Source of the DNA: Molanna angustata
Lineage: Eukaryota; Arthropoda; Insecta; Trichoptera; Molannidae
Assembly (NCBI GenBank): GCA_963576475.1
Contig: OY754981.1
Coordinates: 21,683,642-21,747,641 of the forward strand
DNA: 64,000 nt
Direction of reading: 5' to 3'
Shown: positions 53,721 to 64,000 of the stretch, in pieces
How positions within the stretch are numbered: the stretch's first letter is position 1
How the letters are laid out: the number at the start of each line of letters is the position of its first letter
Translations under genes and position numbers: made by a program
The notes under the pieces: generated by a model
Database searches by the model: none
What the model was told of the DNA's origin: nothing
The model's input: the letters and a program-made list of their open reading frames with translations, nothing else

Positions 53721-54173
53721 TTGTGGCCATCACTTTAAGATTTTACACCGCTTAAACTCAATTAAATTTCAAACTTCTTTTCATACTACGGTTAAAAAAA
53801 TTATGTGTGACAATATTATGTAGGTATATAAATGATTGCTTATTCCTTCACTAATTTACATTCTTGGCCAACGGCGGGACATAAAAGCTAGTATTGAATA
53901 AAATATTGAATAACTCTTCGTCTTTTTCCTCTCTTTTAAGTTCTGTAAAGGCCACACAGGCGCTGAGATTTCTTAGCGAGTTGTACCTACCTCGCTTCTC
54001 GTACTGAAGTAGAAGCGGTGGGGTTCATCCGCCATACATTTTATAAGATTAGACTAGCGGGAAACAGGAACGACGCAAGCAACAATGTAAATTCGACTTT
54101 TTTTTATTTGAAGATAAAATTTTAAAATCTAAAACAGTCAATTGTTAAAATCATATTTAATAATATATTTGAT
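53721..54173. other. Intergenic sequence
   Basis: A GC-richer stretch at 53950-54080 (AGCGAGTTGTACCTACCTCG, GAAGCGGTGGGGTTCATCCG) stands out but encodes nothing I recognise. Confidence 0.35.
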
Positions 54174-54470
54174 AAACTTTGCATGTAACACATGAGATCC
54201 AACTGTCGATGACGATAGTATGTATAGTTGAAGAATACTTACCAATCAAATTATTGAATATTTTAAGATATTTTGTCAATATAGGATAGTATGGAGAGGT
54301 CATTCCATTCTTCCTACCCAGAATATAAAACAGCATGATGGTATGTATGTATGTTTGGAGATTAAGTATCAAACTATTGAGAGTCCCCTTAGATGTTGTG
54401 TTGTGTATCAGTACAAATTGTATGAAACGATGTCGTCACTATTCAATTTTAAAAAAAAAATGTATAAAAA
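54174..54470 (-). mobile_element. Helitron-like family H, 3' fragment
   Basis: It is the reverse complement of the family 3' end: hairpin CATGTGTTACATG, GACAGTTGGATCTCATG, CATACTATCG, then CATACATACCATCATGCTG and the GTGACGACATCG block. The terminal CTAG has decayed (CAAAG). Confidence 0.7.
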
Positions 54471-54859
54471 GTTAGAGATGTACTTATTATTTATTTATTT
54501 ATTTTGTAGATTACAAGATCAAGCAAGAAAAATTATACAAAAATTCATTTTATACAATACAAATTTATACAAATTTATACGATTGCTGGAGGGAGAAAAA
54601 AATGTTAAAAAAGGGAAGCAAATAAAAAAATAACAAATTTATAATCAAGCAATTGGAATCCGCAGGACAACTACAATAATTCCAAACATCACCTACATAT
54701 GTATTACCAGTCGCATTTGTATTAAATTCATAAAACAGTTTAAGTCATTTTGAATCGGTTACTAAGAGTAGGAATCTTCACTACATTCAGTTTCAGCTCA
54801 ATAATCTTTCTATGTGGATGAAAAAATCATTTGTAAAACCTCTTCAGCATTATTTTGAC

Positions 54860-55095
54860 TTGGTGAGATGCTGAGGAGGCTCGGACATATCCGAAGAATA
54901 CCGCTTGAATACAAATTATGTAACATTACACTGGACTATTGACCGTTCGGCAAAAGATCCAAAGTTCGTCTTATAAAACGATGGAAGGGCTTGATGATAT
55001 ACGGGCATGTAATGTCTCTGATGACGATGCTTAGGATAGGAAGAAGTGGAGGTGCGCAGTAAGAAGATCTGACCCCAGCATCAAGTGAGATAAAA
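54860..55095 (+). pseudogene. LINE reverse transcriptase C-terminal remnant
   Basis: The frame reads EMLRRLGHIRRIPLEYKLCN then a stop. In a shifted frame KVRLIKRWKG follows, and the end reads RRSDPSIK. The RLGHI-R-x-P and K-x-R-x-KRW pattern is that of endonuclease-RT tails. Confidence 0.55.
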
Positions 55096-55253
55096 TAATT
55101 TTATTACAATTGCACGTTTCTTCGTCTTTACAAACGTTGGTACCGGAAGAACTAGCAAGATGTGTCCATCATTATCTTGTTGTTGCAATAGAAATGCATC
55201 ACTTTTCTTTTCTTCACACTACAGACGTGAACTAGTAATATGGTAGAAAAACA

Positions 55254-55414
55254 TCGGCCTTCGTTGTTCACTAGGTAAGATATCAGACTTCTTGAGCCAA
55301 AGTTCTCAGGTTCGATTCCCGGTATAGGTAGACACAGTTTTAAATTATGTTTTCAGTCTGGATCTGTGAGACGATAAATATCATTAGGCTCCAGAACGTG
55401 GCAACTTGTTATCA
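55254..55414 (+). repeat. SINE family A, truncated by the LINE N insertion
   Basis: The head TCGGCCTTCGTTGTTCACTA, B-box AGGTTCGATTCCC and body to GTGGCAACTTGTTAT are present. The sequence then switches abruptly into (TTTA)n, so the last ~80 bp are missing. Confidence 0.85.
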
Positions 55415-55655
<241 letters not shown>

Positions 55656-55960
55656 ATCACACCATATTTATAATTACAACAATTAGTAGATTACTGCTGC
55701 CCAACTAGGAAATCCTGTTCTAGGGCTAGCAGTTTACAGTGTTTGTTGACAATTATATGCAATTTGAACCAGGTGATTGTTCCCGTTCCATACGAAATAT
55801 GTACACAATCTCAACTTTTCTGCACTCACAATCATTACCTCAAAAAACATATGGGCTCACACAAAACAGATCAACCAGGTCCCAATGTCCGCCATAATAC
55901 CTGTTACAAATCCAATTTCTGACGCGATTTTTATATCACAGGCATAGAAAGATATAAATA
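55656..55960 (-). mobile_element. LINE 3' end, family N, copy 3
   Basis: On the minus strand it reads GTAAACTGCTAGCCCTAGAA then CAGGATTTCCTAGTTGGGCA and GGTGTGATAAAAGG into (TAAA)n, matching 29390 and 31030. Upstream it contains TTTTTTGAGGTAATGATTGT. Confidence 0.7.
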
Positions 55961-55984
55961 TTTGACACAGTAAAATAAAATAAA

Positions 55985-56184
55985 AAAATAATAAACACTT
56001 CCTTGCACCCTGCGCAAGTGGCGAGTTAATTGCCATATGGCAATTTCTTCCAACTAACCAGTGTTTCCAGCCCAGAGAAGCAATATTGCGTGAGAAATGA
56101 ATTTAAATAAATTTCTCCTCTGCTGGGAATCGAACCCAGGACGCCCGCAAAGAAACCAAATTGCTTACCAACTATGCCCTCGGG
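55985..56184 (-). repeat. tRNA-derived SINE, family D, copy 2 (LINE-J tail)
   Basis: On the minus strand the head CCCGAGGGCATAGTTGGTAA is followed by the B-box GGGTTCGATTCCC, a body TTTCTCACGCAATATTGCTT, and the tail ACACTGGTTAGTTGGAAGAA then ATTGCCATATGGCAATTAAC and TCGCC, with a final A-rich run. Confidence 0.85.
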
Positions 56185-58520
56185 AACTCAATTTTTTCTT
56201 ACATTATTCTTGAATAATTCCCGTAATATGACCCTTTTAGTTGCCCAAGAAACAAACATAAAAAAGAAAAATTTGTTTTTTTTTTCTTCTTCCTTCGTCG
56301 CTCCTTACGGAGGTTGGCGACCATCACACCATGCTCATCATGATCTTGCGCCAACCTAATTTGTGACGCCGCGTCCGGAAACCCGAAACACTGCCTGAGA
56401 TTTTCTAGCCGCGATATTACTTTACGCCCCATATTGATTTTTTTACGTGACTCTATTCTAATTTAAGGTTTTTGGTCCGTTGCATTTATCAGATACGAAA
56501 TTAAAGCTCTATTTTATATTCTTAGAGCTTTGGATCGGAGACTTACAACAGTTTAGACATTATATAGTCTTTTGTTTCTGGTGCGAATATACAGCATATT
56601 ATGGTGACTTGGTTACACATTCCTAATAGGTTACCGAAGCTATTATTAATACTTTTTATTGATACTCATGGAGTTCAGATAAATATGTAAATTCTTACTG
56701 AAATAATGCGGTTTTTACCTAATACTATAATGAATACGTAAATAAATAAAAAAACGAGTGAGAGTTGTAGCCAGCACTAAACTCTCCACACCATAGTAAG
56801 TGTTCATTTTTTCTTCTTGAAAGGTTGACAATCTCGAAATGCATTTTTATAAAGAACATTTATATTAGATTCTTAAACAAAAATAAGATTCCCAGAGGAC
56901 AAAAGTTTTCACAATATACCATTCACACAAAAAAATTGTCAAGAAACTCATAGTATGCACTTTCTACATGATGCCTGTTGAGAAATTTTAAGTTAAATTG
57001 CAATTTTTACAGATGAAATCAAAGAGAAGAAATTAACGGATATCTGTGGAAAACTAATCAGCTCTAAGTTTATGGACTTTACATATAATATGATATCATA
57101 TAATAAAATTAACTTTTCTCCTCTGACATGAAATAATTGGCACATAAAACTCTTTAAAGGGTGAATTGCCTTAAACAAAAAAAAATATGAAGTCAATCGG
57201 ACTAATAGTTTGGGCTGTAGAGAGGACACAAAAAAATCAGAAGAAATTAAAAGTTGTCTATGTAAGAAAGTTGTCTAATCAGCCCTAGGTCTAAGCACTT
57301 TACACATATAATGTAAATATGAAGTCGATCGGACTTATAGTTTGGGCTGTAGAGAGGACGCAAAAAGGATAATCCGTACGCCATACATACAAACATATCA
57401 TGACGAAACTCATTGTGGGCACTCTCGTTAAGAAATTGATGTAAAAAATACGCTTAAAAATTGTGAAATCATGACTCTCCACTATTCCACAGTGTGGAAC
57501 TAAAAAATAATTTAAATGACAAGTTTTTTTCCAGTCCGTATCCGAATACTTTCGTTTATTAATACAGTAATTTATTTGCTGTAGCAAGTAGGTACAGATT
57601 ATTCTGATATGCATCACCGAAGTCAATGAATGATATGTTAATCTTGTCACAGGCAATTGTATCACACTATCAATTGTATTGATTAAATAACCACGTGTTA
57701 AACCAGGTCGTAATAAAGCTTGATGGTACAGTGCTAGTTTTTTGAATCATTGAATAGATTCTCGTTATTGTCGTGTTCTTTAGTACAATTCATCTGAAAG
57801 TAATCGTGTTTTTACTTGAAAATTCTTCTCCTACTGTAGATAAGAATGTATATAAAATGAACGTATTTAAAAGATTAATTAAGTTATTTAGATCTAACAT
57901 TTTTTGGCACTTAAAACTTGAGGTCATTTGATCAAGGGCGCATTGAATACAAAGTTATTCTGAGTAAATGAATGAATCGTGTATTTACAATAAAAATGTT
58001 TTATAATGATTAGGAAATACTCATGTAAGAAAAATCTTTGCTCAGTATGTTATGTGTATCATTAAATTCTACATAAATTCTGGTTAGGTACATTTGTGAG
58101 CTAATGAAGATGTAAATATTTTGTTCAGGAAGCATGATAATTTTTCAAATACGTAATATAATGTTATCTTGAGATGAAAAATAGTTCCTATTTATACCAC
58201 ATCAATTAAATACTTACATAGAACTACTGAAAAAACTGTAAATAATTTGAGACTTTTCATATTTATTCTTGCCGTGAAATTGCAACGTATTCCGTCCAAG
58301 GTAATCCAATTTATAACAGGATAACATGTGACCATTTCTGTACTTTTATTATTTATTTCTGCTGTTCTTTCTGGTACTATCACTAAGTGTACGCGAGATA
58401 AGTAGTTATTTTCTGGGTGATTTCTCAGCCAGGCTGAACTTCGAAATATATCATTGAGAAATCATACGAAGTAAATCGCTAATTTATTCTAATTGAATGT
58501 ACGAAATACCAACGTTCAAA
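56185..58520. other. Intergenic sequence
   Basis: AT-rich. Near 56748 the AACGAGTGAGAGTTGTAGCC motif occurs. A ~40-bp block (ATATGAAGTC...ATCGGACT...ATAGTTTGGGCTGTAGAGAG) is repeated at 57186 and 57318. No supported gene. Confidence 0.4.
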
Positions 58521-58806
58521 TCGAATATTTTTTAAATGCATATACGCAAACATTGGATTTTTTCCCTGTCGGGAGTCAAATAATATTTTTTGACAAACTT
58601 TTTATCATATCAATAGAGACGAAATTGGAATATTATAGAAGGACCAGGAACTAAAGGCACCTACAGGGCTTACGACCTGTAATCGGCTGCCGATGACAGG
58701 TCGTGAGCCCTGTAGGTGCCTCGAGTTCCTGGTTCTTCTTTAATATTTCAACTTCGTCTCTATTGAGATGCTAAAAAGTTTGTCAAAAAAAATCCAATAT
58801 CTACTT
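58521..58806. mobile_element. M1 MITE collapsed to a fold-back
   Basis: The full left end TCGAATATTTTTTAAATGCA, ACGCAAACATTGGATTTTTT and CCCTGTCGGGAGTC is followed by the left arm (58590-58688). It is then joined to the inverted right arm (58690-58790) with almost no core. The two arms pair over about 95 bp. Confidence 0.85.
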
Positions 58807-59269
58807 CAATACATAGTGGAAACTCATTTGAAGAAAGTTTCGGGAATGGTTTGAATCCATATATTAATAGTCATACTCGCTATGTGTTCAACAAGAGATT
58901 GAAACAAAAGTACCTATCTATTTGAAATATATATCTGTCTTGATTCCTATGTTCCTGTTATTGAGAGCTAAATGTTCATTTAAGATGAATCAAAATGGAG
59001 TATCTTAGTACCTGAATACCTACACATTAATAAATATACATATGTAGTTGTTGCTGATACTTACCCCATACTTATTTATGGTGCGGAAAAACAATGTCAC
59101 ATAACTCCACTACTAAACGAATTACATTGTTTGAAGTGTCCAGAGCGAGTTGATTACGAAATTTGTTTTCTTTGAACAACCTATCACCTAAATACATTCA
59201 AGAGCAGTGTCAGACAAAATAACTCTCTGGGAGGCGACTCACATTCAAATTGTCTGGATCACAGAGTGA

Positions 59270-59650
59270 ATACTCCCTAAAGGAGTTGGACAGAGTCAAC
59301 AAAGCGGCTTACTATGGCCGATGGTGTGAGCGGTCCTTTTAAGTGTAATGTACCGCCTGCAGATGTCCACAGTACTCAAAATAAGAGCATTTTTACTCGT
59401 TCGACCATCTGTATGCACCCTCTCCAATAACTTGCAGCCGTCACAGCACTGTAGTTTACAACCAAGAGATCCTCCTCATAACAATGCTCCCCCATTAGTG
59501 GGCACACCAGCAGGTGCATCGGATTTTTTTATTCTTCTCTAAAATCGCACATCACATCCTACACGCCTTCTAGCGTTCCCATCTCTGCAGAAACAGACCA
59601 CACAGAAATACCCTTGAACTCTGTCACTAAAACAGCTTTGTTTCGTAGAG
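59270..59650 (-). pseudogene. Possible LINE C-terminal remnant
   Basis: On the minus strand one frame reads MHLLVCPLMGEHCYEEDLLV then AVTAASYWRGCIQ. This parallels HLLICPLMGMVCSPGDL...SVAAYWNGRA at 7512-7645. The region is GC-richer than its flanks. The frame is interrupted by stops and the extent is uncertain. Confidence 0.45.
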
Positions 59651-59724
59651 CAGCACAAAACTGAACTATCAGCGACCTTGGAATGAATTTGAATAATTAA
59701 ACAGTGCTATAAAAATACATGTCG

Positions 59725-59952
59725 CACCTTTATTTTCATAGTGACATTGTATAAAATTGTTAATATTAAATTTTTATATTTTATTACCAGCTATGTATTT
59801 TAGATGAGCAATGGTGTTTCTGTATTCTATTGAATACAGAAACACCAGATCTCTAGTTCAAATATTTTCCACCAATTCTATAATCCGAAACTATAATCCC
59901 TGATTGTGAAAAATATTTTTTTTTGTTTAGTGTCACTATGAAAATAAAGGTG
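59725..59952. mobile_element. 228-bp MITE (M4) with an internal hairpin
   Basis: Left CACCTTTATTTTCATAGTGA and the right end are inverted copies over about 22 bp. Inside, at 59813-59846, GGTGTTTCTGTATTC and its exact complement form a 15-bp hairpin with a 4-nt loop. Confidence 0.82.
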
Positions 59953-60360
59953 GGATATTATTGTGATTATTGTTCCTATGACGTGGGTTCAAATATGACT
60001 AACTTATCAATACATTACTTCAATACAAACTAATACCATTTTTTATGTTACATCTAATTAATTTTATCCAAATCACCTTTTTATAAGTACAAAAAAATTA
60101 TATATTTATATATCACGTTAAATTGGCTGATAAATACAATAGTTGCAGCCTTGACATTTATGTACGTATATCAGAAAATTACAAGATAATTTTTCTTCTC
60201 TTTTTAACTAATTCAAGTGCTTATTTATTGAATATTTGTTGGTCGTTAGTCATTTTATTATTATGTGTTCAGTTATGTGTAAAGTAAGACTCGACAAATT
60301 AATATCAAAATCAAATTTGTATTGAAAGCCCACACCTATAACGATATTTATATTATCTTA

Positions 60361-60574
60361 TCCAACTGTCGATTCGTTCATGAGAATTCAATTCTCTTAA
60401 TGAATCGACATTATTAAGCCAAGATCCGTGTACGAAGGAAAATTTTGTATGGTGTAGTGGACTTTTTGCATGCTAATAACACCAACTAGAGGCTTCGCAG
60501 AATATATGTATGTTCCCATACATGGATTTACTCAGAATTCGGAGTAGAACATTTTATGTGAGTTTTGTGTGTCT

Positions 60575-60660
<86 letters not shown>

Positions 60661-61363
60661 GTTTGTCCCCCCTTTATAACTTTTGATCCGCTCAATTTTC
60701 AGAGCCTTTTTTTACTCAGAATTGTGAATTTTTGTTTCAGGCAGGGGTTATCAACTTTTGAAATTTTGGTTTATTTTTCCATATATCTCAGAAACCATAA
60801 AAGCAAGAATGCTGAAAATTGGTATAAAGATAGACAAATACAAAATCTCAATTTTTTTTTTTAAATTCCAGGGTTTCTCAAACATTTTTTATTGAGAAAA
60901 ATATTATATTTATGATAAATTTATGAGTTTTACTGCCTATATTTCCATTTTTTTTTTAAATATCGAAAAAAGCCGAAACACCCAAACTAGATAATTTAAT
61001 TTTATATAAAAAATATTAACATTGTATTAACAATTTTTATAAAAATTGAATTTAGTGACGACATCACTTCATACAATTTGTATGGTAGTCGCCTATACAC
61101 AATATGTAAGAAGACTTAATAGTTTGATACTTAAATCTCCAAACATACATACATACCATCATACTGTTTTCATATTCTGTGTAGGAAAAACAGACTGATC
61201 TCCATACTATCCTATCCTGACAAACATACCTACATGTTTTATATAGAAAATAAAATATCTTCAAATATTTATTAATTTGTGTTGTTTATAGTTTGGTACG
61301 TATTCTTTGATTATGCATACTATCGCCATCGACAGTTGGATCTCATGTGTTACATGCAACTAG
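60361..61363 (+). mobile_element. Helitron-like family H, full-length reference copy with (GT)n
   Basis: It starts A|TCCAACTGTCGATTCG, with a 5' hairpin (TCGATTCGTTCATGAGAATT facing AATTCTCTTAATGAATCGA). It carries a ~90-bp (GT)n at about 60568-60658 followed by CCGTTTGTCCCCCC, and ends ATCGACAGTTGGATCTCATG, hairpin CATGTGTTACATG, CAACTAG|T. Subterminal ATCCAACTGTCGAT/ATCGACAGTTGGAT are inverted. 1003 bp, non-coding. Confidence 0.85.
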
Positions 61364-61489
61364 TTTTATAAGTTCTATCTTTTGAAACACCTACATTTAT
61401 GTGTTCATGTTTATGTTACCTACATGTTTGTATCATTTTTATGTAGGTATAATTTTCGTTGCATTTAATGATCTTTTCATATAAAAGTT

Positions 61490-61745
61490 TTAATACTTGC
61501 GAATCCCTGACTGAAAAAAAAATTTTGAGTATTTTGAATTTATGTTTTGTAAAGCTATAACTTTCTATATATTCTAAAATTTTAGGCCCTGTGAATTGAG
61601 CGGATCAAAAGTTATAAGAGGGGACACATGCTTCGAAGGTTCTAAGTTGGTGTTTTTTGACTTTGCATACAAATCTCGCGTATCTTGGCTTGATACTTTG
61701 TCGATATTTTAAGAGAAATAAATTCTCTTGAACAAATTGACAGAT
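61490..61745 (-). mobile_element. Helitron-like family H, 5' fragment, inverted
   Basis: The minus strand reads from the degraded 5' end (TCTATCTGTCAATTTG) through AACACCAACTTAGAACCTTC and TTTTGATCCGCTCAATTCAC to AGTCAGGGATTCGC. It lies head-to-tail against the full copy just to its left. Confidence 0.7.
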
Positions 61746-62516
61746 AGATTATTATTTACATACGAATACTAATTACATTATTAGAAAGAAATGTATTGAG
61801 TAAAACTGTTTTTTTTATAGAAATCTGTCAATTTTTAAATAGTTTCAAGTTTTTATTCATGTTTGAAATATAATATATACTATCATAATGAAATCTCAAA
61901 ATGTATTTACGAGGTGTCAACTTTTCAAGAAAAGCATCCACTATGCAACCCAAATAAGAAGTTCTATTTTCTTCATATTGATTTACTACAACCGATATTT
62001 TTTGAACACCGTGTTATTGAAAAGACTAAATATCCGTGTTTAAGGCTTCATTGTTTGTGACTCACCAAATAGATTCTATGGCATATCCGTTTATGGAATA
62101 AATTGAATTAATCCTTAACAAATATTTGATATTATGTAATTGTTCAATAGCTTTAAAACATATTATTACTTGGTTGTAATAAATGGATCAAGAGATAATA
62201 CTTTATTTATATTGAGCTTAATATAATATTCAATAAAGTTTACTTATAATAAATGATTATTATTTATCTATATACAACAATACATAGCCATATCTATAGT
62301 AACATATTAACAATTATTTCAAGTTTTTGAGGGTGCTTAAATTATGTAAGCAAAGTTCAACAATAGTGGCAAAATTTTACAAATATTTTTTTTTCAATAT
62401 TTCCCTAAATCACAGCCCAAAAATAATTTGAACATATTTTTTCGCTAAAATACAAAAAATCATGCCTCTAGGGGTTAAAATAATAACGCTCACAGAACAG
62501 TCACTACATATAATAT
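61746..62516. other. Intergenic sequence between two family H elements
   Basis: AT-rich; an open frame at 61863-62060 has no recognisable product. Nothing else found. Confidence 0.35.
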
Positions 62517-63295
62517 TCCAACTGTCGATTCGTTCATGAGAATTCAATTCTCTGAATGAATCGACATTATTAAGCCAAGATGCGTGTTCGAAGGAAAATT
62601 TTGTATGGTGTAGTGGACTTTTTGCATGCTAATAATACCAACTAGAGGCCTCGCAGTATATATGTTACATCGATTACTCAGAATTCAGAGTAGAACATTT
62701 TATGTGAGTTTTGTGTGTGTGTCTGTGTGTATGTGTGTCCGTCCCCCCTTATAACTTTTGATCCATTCAATTTACAGAGCCCAAATTTTCAGAATATATA
62801 AACAGTTATAGGCCTACAAAAAATTTGTACTCAGAATTGTGAATTTTTGTTTCAGTCAGGGGTTATCAACTTTTGAAATTTTGGTTTATTTTTCCATGTA
62901 TCTCAAAAACCATAACAGCTAGAACGCTGAAAATTGGTATAAACATAGACAAATACGAAACCTCAAATAATTTTTTTTTAAAAAAAATCCAGGGTTACTC
63001 AAACATTTTTTATTAAGAAAAATATTTTTTTATGACAAATTTATGTGTTTAACTGCCTATATTTCCAATTTTTATAAAAAAATCGAAAAAGCCGAAACAC
63101 TCCAACTAGAAAATTTAATTTTCTATAAAAAATATTAGAATTGTATTAGCACATCTCAAATTTTTTTTTTACAATTTTTATAAAAATTGAATTTAGTGAC
63201 GACATTGCTTCATACAATTTGTATGGCATTAGCCTTCACACAATATCTAAGAAGACTTATTAATAGTTTTATTACTAATCTCCAAACATACATAC
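62517..63295 (+). mobile_element. Helitron-like family H, 3'-truncated copy
   Basis: It starts TCCAACTGTCGATTCGTTCA with the 5' hairpin, has a short GTGTGTGTCTGTGTGTATGT tract then CCGTCCCCCC, and runs to CTCCAAACATACATACATAC. The normal 3' hairpin and CTAG are absent; palindromic ATACAT repeats and a retroelement follow instead. Confidence 0.82.
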
Positions 63296-63372
63296 ATACC
63301 AAACATACATATATATGTATGTTGCAAACACACATATACATGTATCTCCAAACATACATATATATGTATGTT
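63296..63372. repeat. Two copies of a 22-bp perfect palindrome
   Basis: AACATACATATATATGTATG then TT occurs at about 63302-63323 and again at about 63352-63373, separated by CACACATATACATGTATCTC. It lies at the junction between the truncated H element and the retrotransposon ORF1. Confidence 0.85.
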
Positions 63373-64000
63373 GGAGGATCCAAGGTCCCTTAGATCGTCA
63401 GCTTTTGCGAGCACGTCCGAATCGCGTGCTAACAATGATGCATCGCATCACTCTCCTTCGATAAATATCTCTGGAGTACCCCATGTTGTAACTCCTGAGG
63501 CGGGGTGCTTGCCCCAAGCACAAAAAATTTTGGACGAGTTGGCGTCACTTCGGGGTGATTTTAAACTCATGTATGGTGATATGCAGGAGTTTAAGACGTT
63601 TTCAGCATTTATAGGGCAGCAAAACGATATAATTAGCGCTAAAATCTCAGAGGTAGACAATCGCTTAAAGCGCATGGATGCCTTAGAAAGAGATGTGGCC
63701 AGTATGCAGAGTGAGCTATTTCGCCTCAAGCGGGAAAACAATGAGAGAGAGCAATATCAACGATTGAACAACGTTGAGATCGCGGGGATTCCTGAGGTCA
63801 AGGATGAAAACCTCAACCAATTACTAGATCGTATAACCTCAAAAATAGGAATATCTATCCCAAGAAGTGACGTTGTATCTATTCACCGAGTGGCTTCGTG
63901 GAATAGGGACCCTAAGCAGAACAAGACCTCGAAAGTTATTTTAAAATTCGGGAATCGCCAGGCCAAAAATAAACTTATGAGCGAATCCAGGAAAAGGCGT
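63368..64000 (+). CDS. Non-LTR retrotransposon ORF1 (gag-like), 5' part, open to the window end
   Basis: This is a 211-codon frame with no stop, starting at the first in-frame ATG (MLEDPRSLRSSAFASTSESR). After a Ser-rich start, residues ~60-135 form a heptad-like coiled coil (ISEVDNRLKRMDALERDVAS, MQSELFRLKRENNEREQYQR). This is followed by LNNVEIAGIPEVKDENLNQL and VVSIHRVASWNRDPKQNKTS then KVILKFGNRQAKNKLM. The order coiled coil, NNVEI-GIPE, HRV, K-I-V-K-F is the ORF1 pattern of CR1/Jockey-superfamily LINEs, whose product packages element RNA. Zinc knuckles and the ORF2 RT should lie to the right. The intact frame and the higher GC content than its surroundings suggest a recent insertion. The start is uncertain because the upstream ATACAT repeats may belong to the older Helitron-like element. 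Confidence 0.8.
   Translation, partial: MLEDPRSLRSSAFASTSESRANNDASHHSPSINISGVPHVVTPEAGCLPQAQKILDELASLRGDFKLMYGDMQEFKTFSAFIGQQNDIISAKISEVDNRLKRMDALERDVASMQSELFRLKRENNEREQYQRLNNVEIAGIPEVKDENLNQLLDRITSKIGISIPRSDVVSIHRVASWNRDPKQNKTSKVILKFGNRQAKNKLMSESRKRR

Noticed and set aside
60565..60864. Open frame beginning with a long Cys-Val repeat
   Set aside because: It is a translation of the (GT)n tract inside the Helitron-like element.
63448..63741. 97-codon minus-strand frame
   Set aside because: It is the antisense shadow of the LINE ORF1, whose plus-strand frame has family motifs and continues to the window end.

Overview
The window looks like gene-poor, AT-rich nuclear DNA from an insect, most probably a moth or butterfly. 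The support is spliced minus-strand exons with GT/AG borders, several tRNA-derived SINE families, many 5'-truncated non-LTR retrotransposons, MITEs, Helitron-like elements carrying a microsatellite, and the frequent short motif GTAGGTACCTAC. The lepidopteran assignment is inference from repeat style. No bacterial, viral or organellar gene set is visible.

Only two host genes can be supported, both on the minus strand. (1) At 739-934 is the first coding exon of a cysteine-type glutathione peroxidase; its remaining exons lie left of the window. (2) At 4786-39381 is a four-exon gene that I assembled by matching splice phases. A 34-nt coding first exon (39348-39381) carries most of a signal peptide. 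It is followed by a 24-kb intron, exon 2 (15091-15299), an 8-kb intron, exon 3 (7010-7098), a short intron, and a large Gln/Pro/Tyr-rich exon 4 (4786-6547). The phases close exactly (34+209+89+1762 = 2094 nt, 697 codons plus stop) and predict a secreted, low-complexity protein of unknown function. Everything from 39.4 kb to 64 kb appears intergenic or repeat-derived.

Repeats dominate the rest. Retroelement remains: C-terminal pieces of non-LTR reverse transcriptases of several kinds (3.2, 7.5, 7.8, 8.7, 9.2-10.2, 12.7, 13.6, 17.9, 19.1, 20.2, 40.0-40.6, 54.9 and 59.4 kb), and a still-open ORF1 running off the right end (63368-64000). SINEs: at least four tRNA-headed families (A-D). One copy of family C (11327-11607) keeps a perfect 16-bp target-site duplication. 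Family D shares its 3' tail with a Jockey-like LINE present in the same window.

DNA elements: a ~600-bp long-TIR MITE family (M1); a 686-bp near-perfect fold-back element (22528-23213); palindromic 190-bp MITEs (M3); and a three-layer nest at 47475-48948, where a MITE sits inside a 1088-bp MITE that itself interrupts one copy of a 188-bp tandem duplication. A Helitron/Helentron-like family has 5'-TC and 3'-CTAG ends, a 3' hairpin and an internal (GT)n tract; the clearest copies are 60361-61363 and 44158-45145. A degenerate ~70-bp tandem array lies at 52.5-53.7 kb. I found no convincing new multi-gene system. The most informative items are the phase-matched long-intron gene, the nested MITE with its empty-site control, the fold-back element, the Helitron-like family and the SINE/LINE tail sharing.
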